Below are positions 10,412-16,440 of a DNA stretch of 16,440 nucleotides, piece by piece. The position numbers and the translations under genes are program-made. Source of the stretch: Desulfocurvus sp. (GTDB lineage Bacteria; Desulfobacterota; Desulfovibrionia; Desulfovibrionales; Desulfovibrionaceae); contig NZ_JALNWM010000052.1 in the NCBI RefSeq assembly GCF_023230885.1, forward strand, positions 1 to 16,440. Reading direction: 5' to 3'. A model generated the notes under the pieces. It worked only from the letters and a program-made list of their open reading frames with translations, was not told the origin of the DNA and searched no databases. Each line of letters starts with the position of its first letter. Within the stretch, counting starts at the first letter, position 1.

Positions 10412-10927
10412 CTATTCCGCAGACTTGGGAATGAGGAACGCTCCGCGTATGGTCGTGTCGAACTTCTGCACCGGGGCCAGGCCCGCCGCCACGCCCGCAG
10501 CCGCCTCGCCCGGAGCGGACTCGCCCGCAGTCACGGGCTGGCCGTCCTGGCCCACCACCACCCGCGAAAGCCGGAGCATCTCGGGCTTGAAATAGTACCC
10601 GGGGTCGTCCTTGAGGCGGTTGGAGGACAGGATGAGCAGGCGCTCAACGTCCTTCCAGTCCAGGGCCTTGGACACGCTCAGGGGGAAGCGCGTCCAGTCG
10701 CCGGGCTTGAGATTCACGCTCTGGAGCTCGCCCCACAGGCTGTTGACGGCGGCCACCCGCTGCTCCTGGGTGTCGTAGTCGCGCGCCAGGCGCTCGTAGT
10801 CGCCGCGCTCCTGCTGGAGCGCGATGAGCTGGGTTTTGGCCGTGTTGTACTCGCCCAGAGACTGGAAGAGCAGGACGGCCCCGGCGGCGAAGGCCACGCA
10901 AACCACTATACTGACAAGCCAACGCAT
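10412..10927 (-). CDS. PilO/GspM/MshJ-like membrane protein
   Basis: This 171-aa protein has an N-terminal membrane span (MRWLVSIVVCVAFAAGAVLLF), a coiled-coil stretch (about 25-70) and a periplasmic part. It ends in a short strand-rich segment with an Ala/Gly-rich loop (about 135-150). That is the plan of PilO, GspM and MshJ, which pair with PilN/GspL/MshI to align the machine between the membranes. It lies between the platform gene and the MshI-like gene, exactly where MshJ would be expected. The periplasmic domain is shorter and more diverged than in PilO. No sequence motif proves the family, so the call is contextual. Confidence 0.6.
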   Translation of the reverse strand: MRWLVSIVVCVAFAAGAVLLFQSLGEYNTAKTQLIALQQERGDYERLARDYDTQEQRVAAVNSLWGELQSVNLKPGDWTRFPLSVSKALDWKDVERLLILSSNRLKDDPGYYFKPEMLRLSRVVVGQDGQPVTAGESAPGEAAAGVAAGLAPVQKFDTTIRGAFLIPKSAE

Positions 10928-10943
10928 AACTGCTCTGCCCCCT

Positions 10944-12170
10944 TTATCCGAGTTGGCCCATCATCTCGTAGATGGGCAGCATGAGTCCCGCAAAGATAGC
11001 GCCGAACATGACGCCCATGATGACCAGCATCAGGGGCTCCAGGGTCTTGCCCAGGACCTCGACCATGCCGTCGAGCTTCTGGCGATATATCTCGGCCACA
11101 TAGCTGGTCTGCTCCTCGATGCGCCCGGTCTGCTCGCCCACGGAGACCATGCGCACCGCGAAGGGATGCAGTGCCTCGGCCTGGCGCATGGAGTCGGACA
11201 GCGGGTTGCCGTTCTTCACGGAGTCCTGCACCAGGATCAGCCGTCCCTTGTAGACGAGGTTCTCGATGGAGTCGGTGATGATCTCCAGGGTACGCACGAC
11301 ACCCACACCCGCGCCCACCAGGATGCCCAGATATTCGGAGATGCGGGCGTTGGTGGACAGGTGGATGATGTTGCTGAGCACCGGGATGTGCAGCATCACC
11401 CAATCCGTGCGGTAGTGGAACCAGGTGCTGCGCCGCCGGAAGAAGCCGACCAGGAACACAAAGGCGATAAAACCCAGGATGCTCCAACCGAAATAGTTCT
11501 GGAACCAGTTGGAGATCTCCATGAGCACCCTGGTGGGCCAGGGGATGGCCACCTTCATGTCCATGAACAGGGCCAGGATCTTGGGCACGACCACATAGAA
11601 CCAGAAGGCGCAGGCGGCCACGACCACGGTGAGGATGAAGGCCGGGTAGACCAGAGCCCGCTTGGTGCCGCTGACGATCTGCTCGACGTGCTCCAGGTGC
11701 TTGGCGGATTTCGCGCACATCTTGTCCAGCATGCCCGTCTCTTCGCCGATGCGGCACATGTACTGGACCAGCGGGTTGAAAACCTTGGGATGGCGCGACA
11801 GGGCCTCACCGAAGGTCTGACCGCTTTCGATGTCGGTGCGCATGAACTTGAGGGTCATCAGGAGCATCGGATTCTTGATCTCCTGCATGATCTCTTCCAT
11901 GGCCGAAAGCACGGGCACGCCCGCGCCAAGCAGCATGGCCATGTTGTTGAAGAATTCGGCGAGCTCCGGGCGCTTGACGCGGGTGAAACCCTGGGTCACC
12001 ACGCGGGTCAGCCAGGACATGGCCGCGCCGAGCCGGTGGATGTCGATGACCACCCCGCCCTGGCGCTCCAGATAGCGGATCGCCGGAGGGTTGTCGTTGA
12101 AGGGCAACTCCACGACGCCCCGGTCGATGCGCCCGTTGGCTGTTAGCAGCTTGAATCTGAAGAATGCCAT
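10944..12170 (-). CDS. PilC/GspF/MshG inner-membrane platform protein
   Basis: The platform protein sits in the inner membrane, contacts the assembly ATPase and helps move pilin subunits into the fibre. The 408-aa length is standard. After a short N-terminal domain (MAFFRFKLLTANGRIDRGVV), two GspF domains follow. The first is at about 68-195, with LAEFFNNMAMLLGAGVPVL and GEALSRHPKVFNPL. The second is at about 272-400, with LGILVGAGVGVVRTLEI and VGEQTGRIEEQ. Membrane spans are expected at about 172-198, 228-245 and 377-402. The paired GEETG and GEQTG signatures of the two halves are clear. It begins 39 bases after the ATPase stop, and the next gene starts 16 bases after its stop. The family is certain; the MshG-like branch is inferred from neighbours. 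Confidence 0.95.
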   Translation of the reverse strand: MAFFRFKLLTANGRIDRGVVELPFNDNPPAIRYLERQGGVVIDIHRLGAAMSWLTRVVTQGFTRVKRPELAEFFNNMAMLLGAGVPVLSAMEEIMQEIKNPMLLMTLKFMRTDIESGQTFGEALSRHPKVFNPLVQYMCRIGEETGMLDKMCAKSAKHLEHVEQIVSGTKRALVYPAFILTVVVAACAFWFYVVVPKILALFMDMKVAIPWPTRVLMEISNWFQNYFGWSILGFIAFVFLVGFFRRRSTWFHYRTDWVMLHIPVLSNIIHLSTNARISEYLGILVGAGVGVVRTLEIITDSIENLVYKGRLILVQDSVKNGNPLSDSMRQAEALHPFAVRMVSVGEQTGRIEEQTSYVAEIYRQKLDGMVEVLGKTLEPLMLVIMGVMFGAIFAGLMLPIYEMMGQLG

Positions 12171-12209
12171 GGCTGTCGTCCGTGGTTTGCCTGCCGGCCC
12201 GGGGCCGGG

Positions 12210-13859
12210 TTAGTACCGGGTCTTGCCCAGCACGCGCTGGATTTCCTCGACCGTCGTCACGCCCTGCTGGACCTTGATGACCGCCACGTCGTACATGTTG
12301 CGGAAGCCCTTGCGCCTCACCATGTCCTCGAGCTGGGTCAGCTCGATGTCCTTCTCCATAGCCTGGCGCACCTCGCGATCGACCACCAGTATCTCGTAGA
12401 TGAGCGTCCGGCCGATGTAGCCGGTGTGGTTGCAGGCGTCGCAGCCCTCGCCCTTGTAGAGGGTATCCACGTTCACGCCGAGATACTTCCGCTCGTCGGC
12501 GTCGGCGCGGTAGGCCACCTTGCAGTGCGGGCAGATGGTGCGCACCAGGCGCTGGCTGACCACGCCGATGAGGCTCTCGGAGAGCATCTGGGTGTCCATG
12601 CCCAGGCCCTGCAGCCGCGGCAGGGCGCCGATGGCCGTGTTGGCGTGCAGGGTGGAGAGCACGAGGTGGCCGGTGGTGGCCGCCGTGAGCGCCGTGGAGG
12701 CCGTCTCCTGGTCGCGCATTTCGCCGATGAGGATCACGTCGGGGTCATGGCGCAGGAAGTGGCGCATGGCGTTGGAGAAATCGTAGCCCGCGGTCTCGTT
12801 GACCTGGGTCTGCCGCGCCAGGGGAACCACATATTCGATGGGGTTTTCCACCGTGAGCACGTTCTTGCCCAGCAGGTCCAGCGAGGTCAGGCCCGCCACC
12901 AGGGTGGTGGACTTGCCCGAGCCGGTGGGGCCGGTGAGCAGCAGGATGCCGAAGGGCTCGTCGAAGATGCGCGCGAGGATGCTCACGTCCTCCTGGAGGA
13001 AGCCCAGGGCCGGGAAGCTGAAGCTCGCGCGCTCCTGGGAGAGCAGGCGCATGACGATGTTCTCGCCAAAGGGGGTGACGATGGACGAGACGCGGATGTC
13101 GTAGCGCCGTTCCAGCAGGTTGGCCGTCCAGCGGCCGTCCTGGGGCAGGCGCTGCTCGGCGATGTCCATGCCCGCCTGGAGCTTGATGGCCGTGGCCAGC
13201 CGCGAAAGCTGCGGCGGCAGGAAGGCCACGTTGACCATCACGCCGTCGACCCGGTAGGCCACGGCGATGCCGTGGGACATGGGCCGCAGGTGCACGTCGG
13301 TGGCGCGCTGCTTCACGGCCAGCAGCAGAATGTAGTTGATCAGCGCGTCGGGGCTCACGGTGCGGCTGGTGTCGGCGGCGATGATGCCGACCTCGCGCTG
13401 CATGAGCTTCTCGACGGGGTTGTCCAGGAAGTAGAAGAAGTTGTAGATCGACGAGACAACCCGCGACTCTTCGGCCATCACATAATGCGGGCGCATGCCC
13501 GTGGCGCGCAGGATGAACTGGTCGAGCTTGGGGTCGGGGATGTCGGAAATGGCGGCGACGACCTCGCCCTCGGCGGTCTGGCCGTAGGGGAACACCCGCT
13601 GGGCGAGGCAGGCGTTGCGGTTGAAGCGTTTGAGAAGCTGGAAGTCGGGCTGGACGCTGTCGAGCTTGACGTAGTCGATGCCAAGCTGCTGGGCCACCGT
13701 GTAGACGAGGTCGTACTCGGAAACCAGGCCCGTGCGGGTCAGCACCTGGCCCAGCTTTTCCTTTGTCACCCGCTGCACCTGCAAGGCGTAGCGGATGTGC
13801 TCGTCACCGATGTAGCCTTTTTCCCGCAGAAGGTCGCCGATTCGAATTGGAGCAGCCAT
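12210..13859 (-). CDS. PilB/GspE/MshE-type assembly ATPase with MshEN-like N-terminus
   Basis: This hexameric cytoplasmic ATPase powers pilus extension or secretion. I prefer the ATG at 13859 (549 aa), since AGGTGG lies 5 bases before it; the in-frame GTG at 13868 falls inside that ribosome-binding site. Numbering from this ATG, the N-terminus carries an MshEN-like motif: RIGDLLREKG from R6, with Q29, then LGQVLTRTG (36-44). In MshE this motif binds c-di-GMP, and the 23-residue spacing from Arg to Gln is kept. The ATPase core has Walker A GPTGSGKST (310-318), the Asp box VENPIEY (337-343), Walker B DPDVILIGEMRD (372-383) and the His box GHLVLSTLHAN (397-407). A zinc site is formed by CPHC (443-446) and CDAC (473-476). 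A riboswitch candidate lies in its leader. The ATPase class is certain. Confidence 0.96.
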   Translation of the reverse strand: MAAPIRIGDLLREKGYIGDEHIRYALQVQRVTKEKLGQVLTRTGLVSEYDLVYTVAQQLGIDYVKLDSVQPDFQLLKRFNRNACLAQRVFPYGQTAEGEVVAAISDIPDPKLDQFILRATGMRPHYVMAEESRVVSSIYNFFYFLDNPVEKLMQREVGIIAADTSRTVSPDALINYILLLAVKQRATDVHLRPMSHGIAVAYRVDGVMVNVAFLPPQLSRLATAIKLQAGMDIAEQRLPQDGRWTANLLERRYDIRVSSIVTPFGENIVMRLLSQERASFSFPALGFLQEDVSILARIFDEPFGILLLTGPTGSGKSTTLVAGLTSLDLLGKNVLTVENPIEYVVPLARQTQVNETAGYDFSNAMRHFLRHDPDVILIGEMRDQETASTALTAATTGHLVLSTLHANTAIGALPRLQGLGMDTQMLSESLIGVVSQRLVRTICPHCKVAYRADADERKYLGVNVDTLYKGEGCDACNHTGYIGRTLIYEILVVDREVRQAMEKDIELTQLEDMVRRKGFRNMYDVAVIKVQQGVTTVEEIQRVLGKTRY

Positions 13860-13864
13860 GTGGT

Positions 13865-13891
13865 CCACCTGACTTCGGAATTACGCCGAAG
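13865..13891 (-). promoter_or_regulatory. Ribosome-binding site and adjacent hairpin of the assembly-ATPase gene
   Basis: AGGTGG (13870-13865) sits 5 bases before the ATG at 13859. Just upstream, CTTCGG (13891-13886) and CCGAAG (13878-13873) form a 6-bp hairpin with a 7-base loop. The same CTTCGG can instead pair with a CCGAAG at the 3' edge of the aptamer (13918-13913). This looks like the expression platform of a riboswitch acting on translation; that reading is inference. Confidence 0.55.
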
Positions 13892-13907
13892 CGCGATTGC
13901 GCCCGGT

Positions 13908-13992
13908 GCGTCCTTCGGTGGCCCGGCCGTCTGCGAGAGACCCGTGGGCTTTCCGTCCCCTCCTCGCGGAGGGTTTGGCGTTTCGGGAACGC
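13908..13992 (-). promoter_or_regulatory. Candidate GEMM-I (cyclic di-GMP type) riboswitch aptamer
   Basis: The minus-strand leader of the assembly-ATPase gene matches the GEMM-I layout. An AAACC segment runs into a 6-bp stem closed by a GCGA (GNRA) tetraloop (13958-13973). It is followed by GGACGGAAAGCC (consensus GGACGCAAAGCC; 13958-13947). Next comes CACGGGTCT and the returning AGAC-GG-CCG arm of the third helix (13944-13924). The 3' strand CCGGGCCACCG corresponds to the usual CCGGGUUGCCG. An outer helix can form between 13992-13986 and 13913-13908 with one bulge. The known class binds c-di-GMP, or cGAMP in one subgroup. One departure: the base before CAAACC, usually G (or A in the cGAMP type), is C. 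It lies in the 144-base gap after the ExeA-like gene. Confidence 0.75.
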
Positions 13993-14003
13993 GCCTGTTC
14001 GCG

Positions 14004-15716
14004 TCAACCCTGCTTCGACATGACGTTCAACCAAAAAACAGTCTCCGGGTCGGGCCACATGGTGCGCTTGAGCTTCATGTCTTTCTGGAAGCTGTTGATC
14101 GCGCGCCACGTCACCGGGCCGACCATCCCATCGTCCGGGCCCCAGTAGTACCCCAGCCGCTTGAGCATTCTTTGCAGCGCCAGGATATTCTCGTTCCGGT
14201 AGCCGTAGTAGAAATCCTGCACCACGAAGGGAGGCTCCCAGAGCACCAGCCACGAAGGGCTCTCGGCGGCTGCATCGCTCCAGGGGAGGGCCGCAAAGGG
14301 AACTCCCTCCTCCTTGGGCAGCCTGTCCAGCCGCAGCAGCTGCAAGCGCTGGGGCAAGACGTTTTCAAACAGTACGAGTTCGCGTCTCTGCAAGGCCGCC
14401 GCCAGATCCCCCGCCTTCCCTTCCAGCCCAAAGGGTTTCAGGAAGGCCATCATCTCCTGCGTTGGCGCCGGAGCTTGCAGCGAACCGTCTGCATTTGCCA
14501 AGTCTGTCTCAGGTTTGGAAATTCCTGTCAAGGAGTTATTTCCCTGTGTCGTGCCTGCAGAATCCGCAACAGCGCTCTGCTGCGTTGCATTTTCCGCGAC
14601 GGCAACTTTTTGTGTCTCTGTGGCAGGAGCTTGTGTGGAAGGTGCCGGGGATGCATTGTTGCTGTCGTCTTTGCGCCCAGCATCATCTGCGGACGCGACA
14701 GCCTGCGGCTGTGAAGGCGCGTCCTGCGCGGCGCCGCGGGCGAGATACGCCTCCACGGCCAGCCCGAGGGGGCTGCGGGCGCCCCCGGCCCCGGGGACCC
14801 ACGGCGCAACCAGCCCCGCGAAGACCACAAGCACCACTGCGGCCGCCACAAGCCGCACGGCCCGGCGCCGCCGTGCGGCAAGGCGCGCGGCCACATCGAT
14901 CTGGCAGGAGGCGATCTCGTCCACCGCGGCGCGCAACACGCGCGGGGTGAGCTCGCGATCCCCGAAGGCCAGGGCCGCATAGAGGCTGCGCTCCATGATC
15001 AGGTTGATCATGCGCGTATTGCCCTCGGTGGCCATGTGCAAAAGCTTGAGCGGCGCCTTGGCGATGCGCAGCTGCGACCCGGCGGCGGCCAGCTTGAAAT
15101 TCACATAGCGCCCGGTCTCCTCTGCGGTGAAGGCCTGCAATTCGCGGTAGATGGTGATGCGGCTGCGCAGTTGGCGCAGCTTGGGCTCGTCCATGCGCTC
15201 CTTGAGCTCGGGCTGGCCGACCATCAGGATCTGCACCAGTTTGCGACCGCTGGCCTCCAGGTTGGAGAGCATCCGCAGGGCTTCCATGGCTGGCAGGGAC
15301 AGGTTGTGGGCCTCGTCCACGATGATGGCGCAGTTGCGGTCGGCGGCGTTCTGTTCCACCAGGAAACCCTGGAGCAGCTCCACGAGCTGGGCGACGTTGG
15401 CCTCGCGCGGGGCTTCGAGCCCGAAATCGCGGGCAATGGCGTGCAGCAGCTCCTCCTTGTTGAGCATGGTATTGAATATCCAGGAGGTCACTAGCTGCTC
15501 GCCCTCCAGGCGGCGCAGGAGCTGGTAGAGCAGCGAAGTCTTGCCCACGCCGACCTCGCCGCTCAAGACCAGGAATCCCTTGCGCGACAGGATGCCGAAG
15601 GCCAGCTCGTCGAGAATCTGCTTGGTGGTCTCGGTGTGGAAATAGCCCGGTGTGTCGGCGGCCATGGAGAACGGATTGTGCTTCAGGCCCAGCACGTCGA
15701 AGACATCATTGGTCAA
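14004..15716 (-). CDS. ExeA/GspA/MshM-type AAA ATPase with peptidoglycan-binding C-terminus
   Basis: ExeA/GspA-type proteins are inner-membrane AAA ATPases that use a periplasmic peptidoglycan-binding end to help place the secretin in the envelope; MshM is the MSHA counterpart. I chose a TTG start at 15716 (570 aa), because AAGGAG (15729-15724) precedes it by 7 bases and it brings the family start VFDVLGLKHNPF close to the N-terminus; ATGs further upstream lack such a site. Numbering from there: Walker A GEVGVGKTS (53-61), Walker B AIIVDEAHNL with D134-E135, and MVGQPEL. A membrane span follows an Arg-rich stretch (about 288-306), then a Ser/Ala/Gln-rich linker (about 320-420), and a PG_binding_1-like domain (about 510-550, with LQRMLKRLGYY and DGMVGPVTWRAINSFQ). 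The family is clear. Confidence 0.9.
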   Translation of the reverse strand: MTNDVFDVLGLKHNPFSMAADTPGYFHTETTKQILDELAFGILSRKGFLVLSGEVGVGKTSLLYQLLRRLEGEQLVTSWIFNTMLNKEELLHAIARDFGLEAPREANVAQLVELLQGFLVEQNAADRNCAIIVDEAHNLSLPAMEALRMLSNLEASGRKLVQILMVGQPELKERMDEPKLRQLRSRITIYRELQAFTAEETGRYVNFKLAAAGSQLRIAKAPLKLLHMATEGNTRMINLIMERSLYAALAFGDRELTPRVLRAAVDEIASCQIDVAARLAARRRRAVRLVAAAVVLVVFAGLVAPWVPGAGGARSPLGLAVEAYLARGAAQDAPSQPQAVASADDAGRKDDSNNASPAPSTQAPATETQKVAVAENATQQSAVADSAGTTQGNNSLTGISKPETDLANADGSLQAPAPTQEMMAFLKPFGLEGKAGDLAAALQRRELVLFENVLPQRLQLLRLDRLPKEEGVPFAALPWSDAAAESPSWLVLWEPPFVVQDFYYGYRNENILALQRMLKRLGYYWGPDDGMVGPVTWRAINSFQKDMKLKRTMWPDPETVFWLNVMSKQG

Positions 15717-15729
15717 GGCTGTACTCCTT
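15714..15729 (-). promoter_or_regulatory. Shine-Dalgarno that decides a TTG start
   Basis: AAGGAG (15729-15724) is followed by a 7-base spacer and then TTG (15716-15714). The ATG codons in frame upstream (for example at 15764) have no comparable site and would add residues foreign to the ExeA family. Confidence 0.7.
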
Positions 15730-15841
15730 GTGTTCCATCTCTCCCAGTCCATACCGTCATTCATCGGCCATGACAATATGTTCCGGACACAGCGGAGCAG
15801 TTCTGAAATCCCCGCCCACCCCAGGCGCCCGCTGCGGAGGG

Positions 15842-15881
15842 GACGCCAAAAGAAAGAGACCCGGCCGGGGCCGGGTCTCTT
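15842..15881 (-). terminator. Strong intrinsic terminator after the pilin-like gene
   Basis: A perfect 13-base inverted repeat (15854-15866 with 15869-15881) forms a long GC-rich stem. On the minus strand it runs into TCTTTCTTTTGG. It begins about 25 bases after the stop codon at 15907. Its strength suits a highly expressed gene, which would fit a major pilin. Confidence 0.92.
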
Positions 15882-15906
15882 GAAAGCGACCTGAAACTGA
15901 AGAGGA

Positions 15907-16440
15907 TCAGTAGTCCAGGATGATGCCGACGGTCTGGCACAGCGCCTGGTTGCTGGTCTGGGAAACGGCTTCGCGCCAGGCGGTGGCTTCAATAGCAGCC
16001 CCGGCGGCCAGCTGGGCGCCACCGTTGCGCAGGTAGCCAGCGCCCAGGCCGACGCAGCTGCCCGCCAGGCCGTCGTTACGAGCGTCGACGGCGGTGTCGA
16101 TGCCCTGGGCAACGTCGGTGGGCACGTTGTAGAACACGATCACGTTGCGCTGAAGCACACGGCCACCGATGGTCAGGTTCAGGGCCACGAGGTCAACCGA
16201 CACGACGGTGGGGCCAGCGTATTCGCCGTCCACCTGGGCCTGCCAGGGGTTCATCACGTTGGTGCCGCCCGTCGCGTCGCCCTTGCACATGGCGTTGTTG
16301 TTGGGGATGCTGTAGCCGGTCACGGTGCCCGCGCCAGCGGTGCGGTCGATCAGCTTGGACTTGACGATGGAGCACAGATCGACGCCCACGGCCTCGACAG
16401 CATCCTTGATGGCTTCCGTACGGCCATCAAGCCCGCCGTC
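15907..16440 (-). CDS. Pilin-like or secreted cysteine-containing protein, N-terminus outside window
   Basis: The frame is open from the right edge to the stop at 15907 (177 codons seen). A GTG at 16389 is in frame but internal: the upstream codons continue smoothly (GLDGRTEAIKDAVEAVGVDL), so the real start is beyond the window. Visible features are four Cys (DLCS, AMCKGD, GSCVG, ALCQTVG), which suggest two disulfides in an exported protein, and a small-residue-rich sequence with little charge. The C-terminus is ALCQTVGIILDY. I recognise no family from this part. Its position just before a pilus-assembly cluster, the Cys pattern and the very strong terminator make a major pilin or pseudopilin plausible. 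Only the missing N-terminus (prepilin peptidase site plus hydrophobic helix) could show this. Confidence 0.6.
   Translation of the reverse strand, partial: DGGLDGRTEAIKDAVEAVGVDLCSIVKSKLIDRTAGAGTVTGYSIPNNNAMCKGDATGGTNVMNPWQAQVDGEYAGPTVVSVDLVALNLTIGGRVLQRNVIVFYNVPTDVAQGIDTAVDARNDGLAGSCVGLGAGYLRNGGAQLAAGAAIEATAWREAVSQTSNQALCQTVGIILDY

Noticed and set aside
6401..10984. 1527-codon open frame on the plus strand
   Set aside because: It lies antisense to five convincing pilus genes and has His/Gln/Gly/Val-rich shadow composition without domains.
12190..12209. GC hairpin between the ATPase and platform genes as a terminator
   Set aside because: The stem is short with a very small loop and no T-tract follows; the genes are only 39 bases apart and are probably co-transcribed.
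13860..13868. GTG at 13868 as the start of the assembly ATPase
   Set aside because: This GTG overlaps the AGGTGG ribosome-binding site that serves the ATG at 13859.
15717..16112. N-terminal extension of the ExeA-like ATPase to 16112
   Set aside because: It would run through the strong terminator and into the pilin-like gene in another frame, with a non-family sequence.

Overview
The window is a high-GC bacterial segment (strong G/C third-position bias, long antisense shadow frames) in which every gene I can support lies on the minus strand. The gene content is flagellar FliM, a GAF/HD-GYP protein, an MSHA-like type IV pilus cluster and a GEMM-I-type riboswitch. This suggests a motile Gram-negative bacterium with an outer membrane. 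A Desulfovibrio-type or other deltaproteobacterial lineage is my best guess, but it is inferred from gene style and not proven.

Read in the direction of transcription (right to left), the layout is as follows. (1) The 3' end of a pilin-like or secreted cysteine-containing protein (15907-16440) closes with a very strong terminator. (2) An envelope-trafficking cluster follows: an ExeA/GspA/MshM-type AAA ATPase with a peptidoglycan-binding C-terminus (14004-15716); a candidate c-di-GMP (GEMM-I) riboswitch (about 13908-13992); a PilB/GspE/MshE-type assembly ATPase (12210-13859); a PilC/GspF/MshG platform protein (10944-12170); a short PilO/GspM-like protein (10412-10927); a PilM/PilN- or MshI-like fused protein (8741-10378); a GspB/MshK-like protein (8078-8740); an MshL-type secretin lipoprotein (6398-7999); and an MshN-like TPR protein (5598-6401). 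The cluster ends at a textbook terminator at 5543-5577. (3) A separately transcribed GAF/HD-GYP/receiver protein (2947-5454), a predicted c-di-GMP phosphodiesterase, comes next. (4) fliM (1758-2738) has its own terminator. (5) A proline-rich repeat lipoprotein (942-1622) is followed by a 450-base gap with hairpins and an isolated terminator. (6) A partial LprI/DUF1311-type secreted protein runs off the left edge.

The pilus genes form a complete trans-envelope path: ATPase, platform, inner-membrane alignment proteins, secretin and secretin-assembly helper. The gene order resembles a compact MSHA locus. The main biological point is that c-di-GMP appears three times. A GEMM-like aptamer sits directly upstream of the assembly-ATPase gene. 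That ATPase carries an MshEN-like c-di-GMP-binding motif at its N-terminus. The next transcription unit encodes an HD-GYP phosphodiesterase with intact catalytic residues, beside flagellar fliM. This points to c-di-GMP control of pilus assembly at RNA and protein level. The aptamer departs from the GEMM-I consensus at the base expected to contact the ligand, so its ligand is open.
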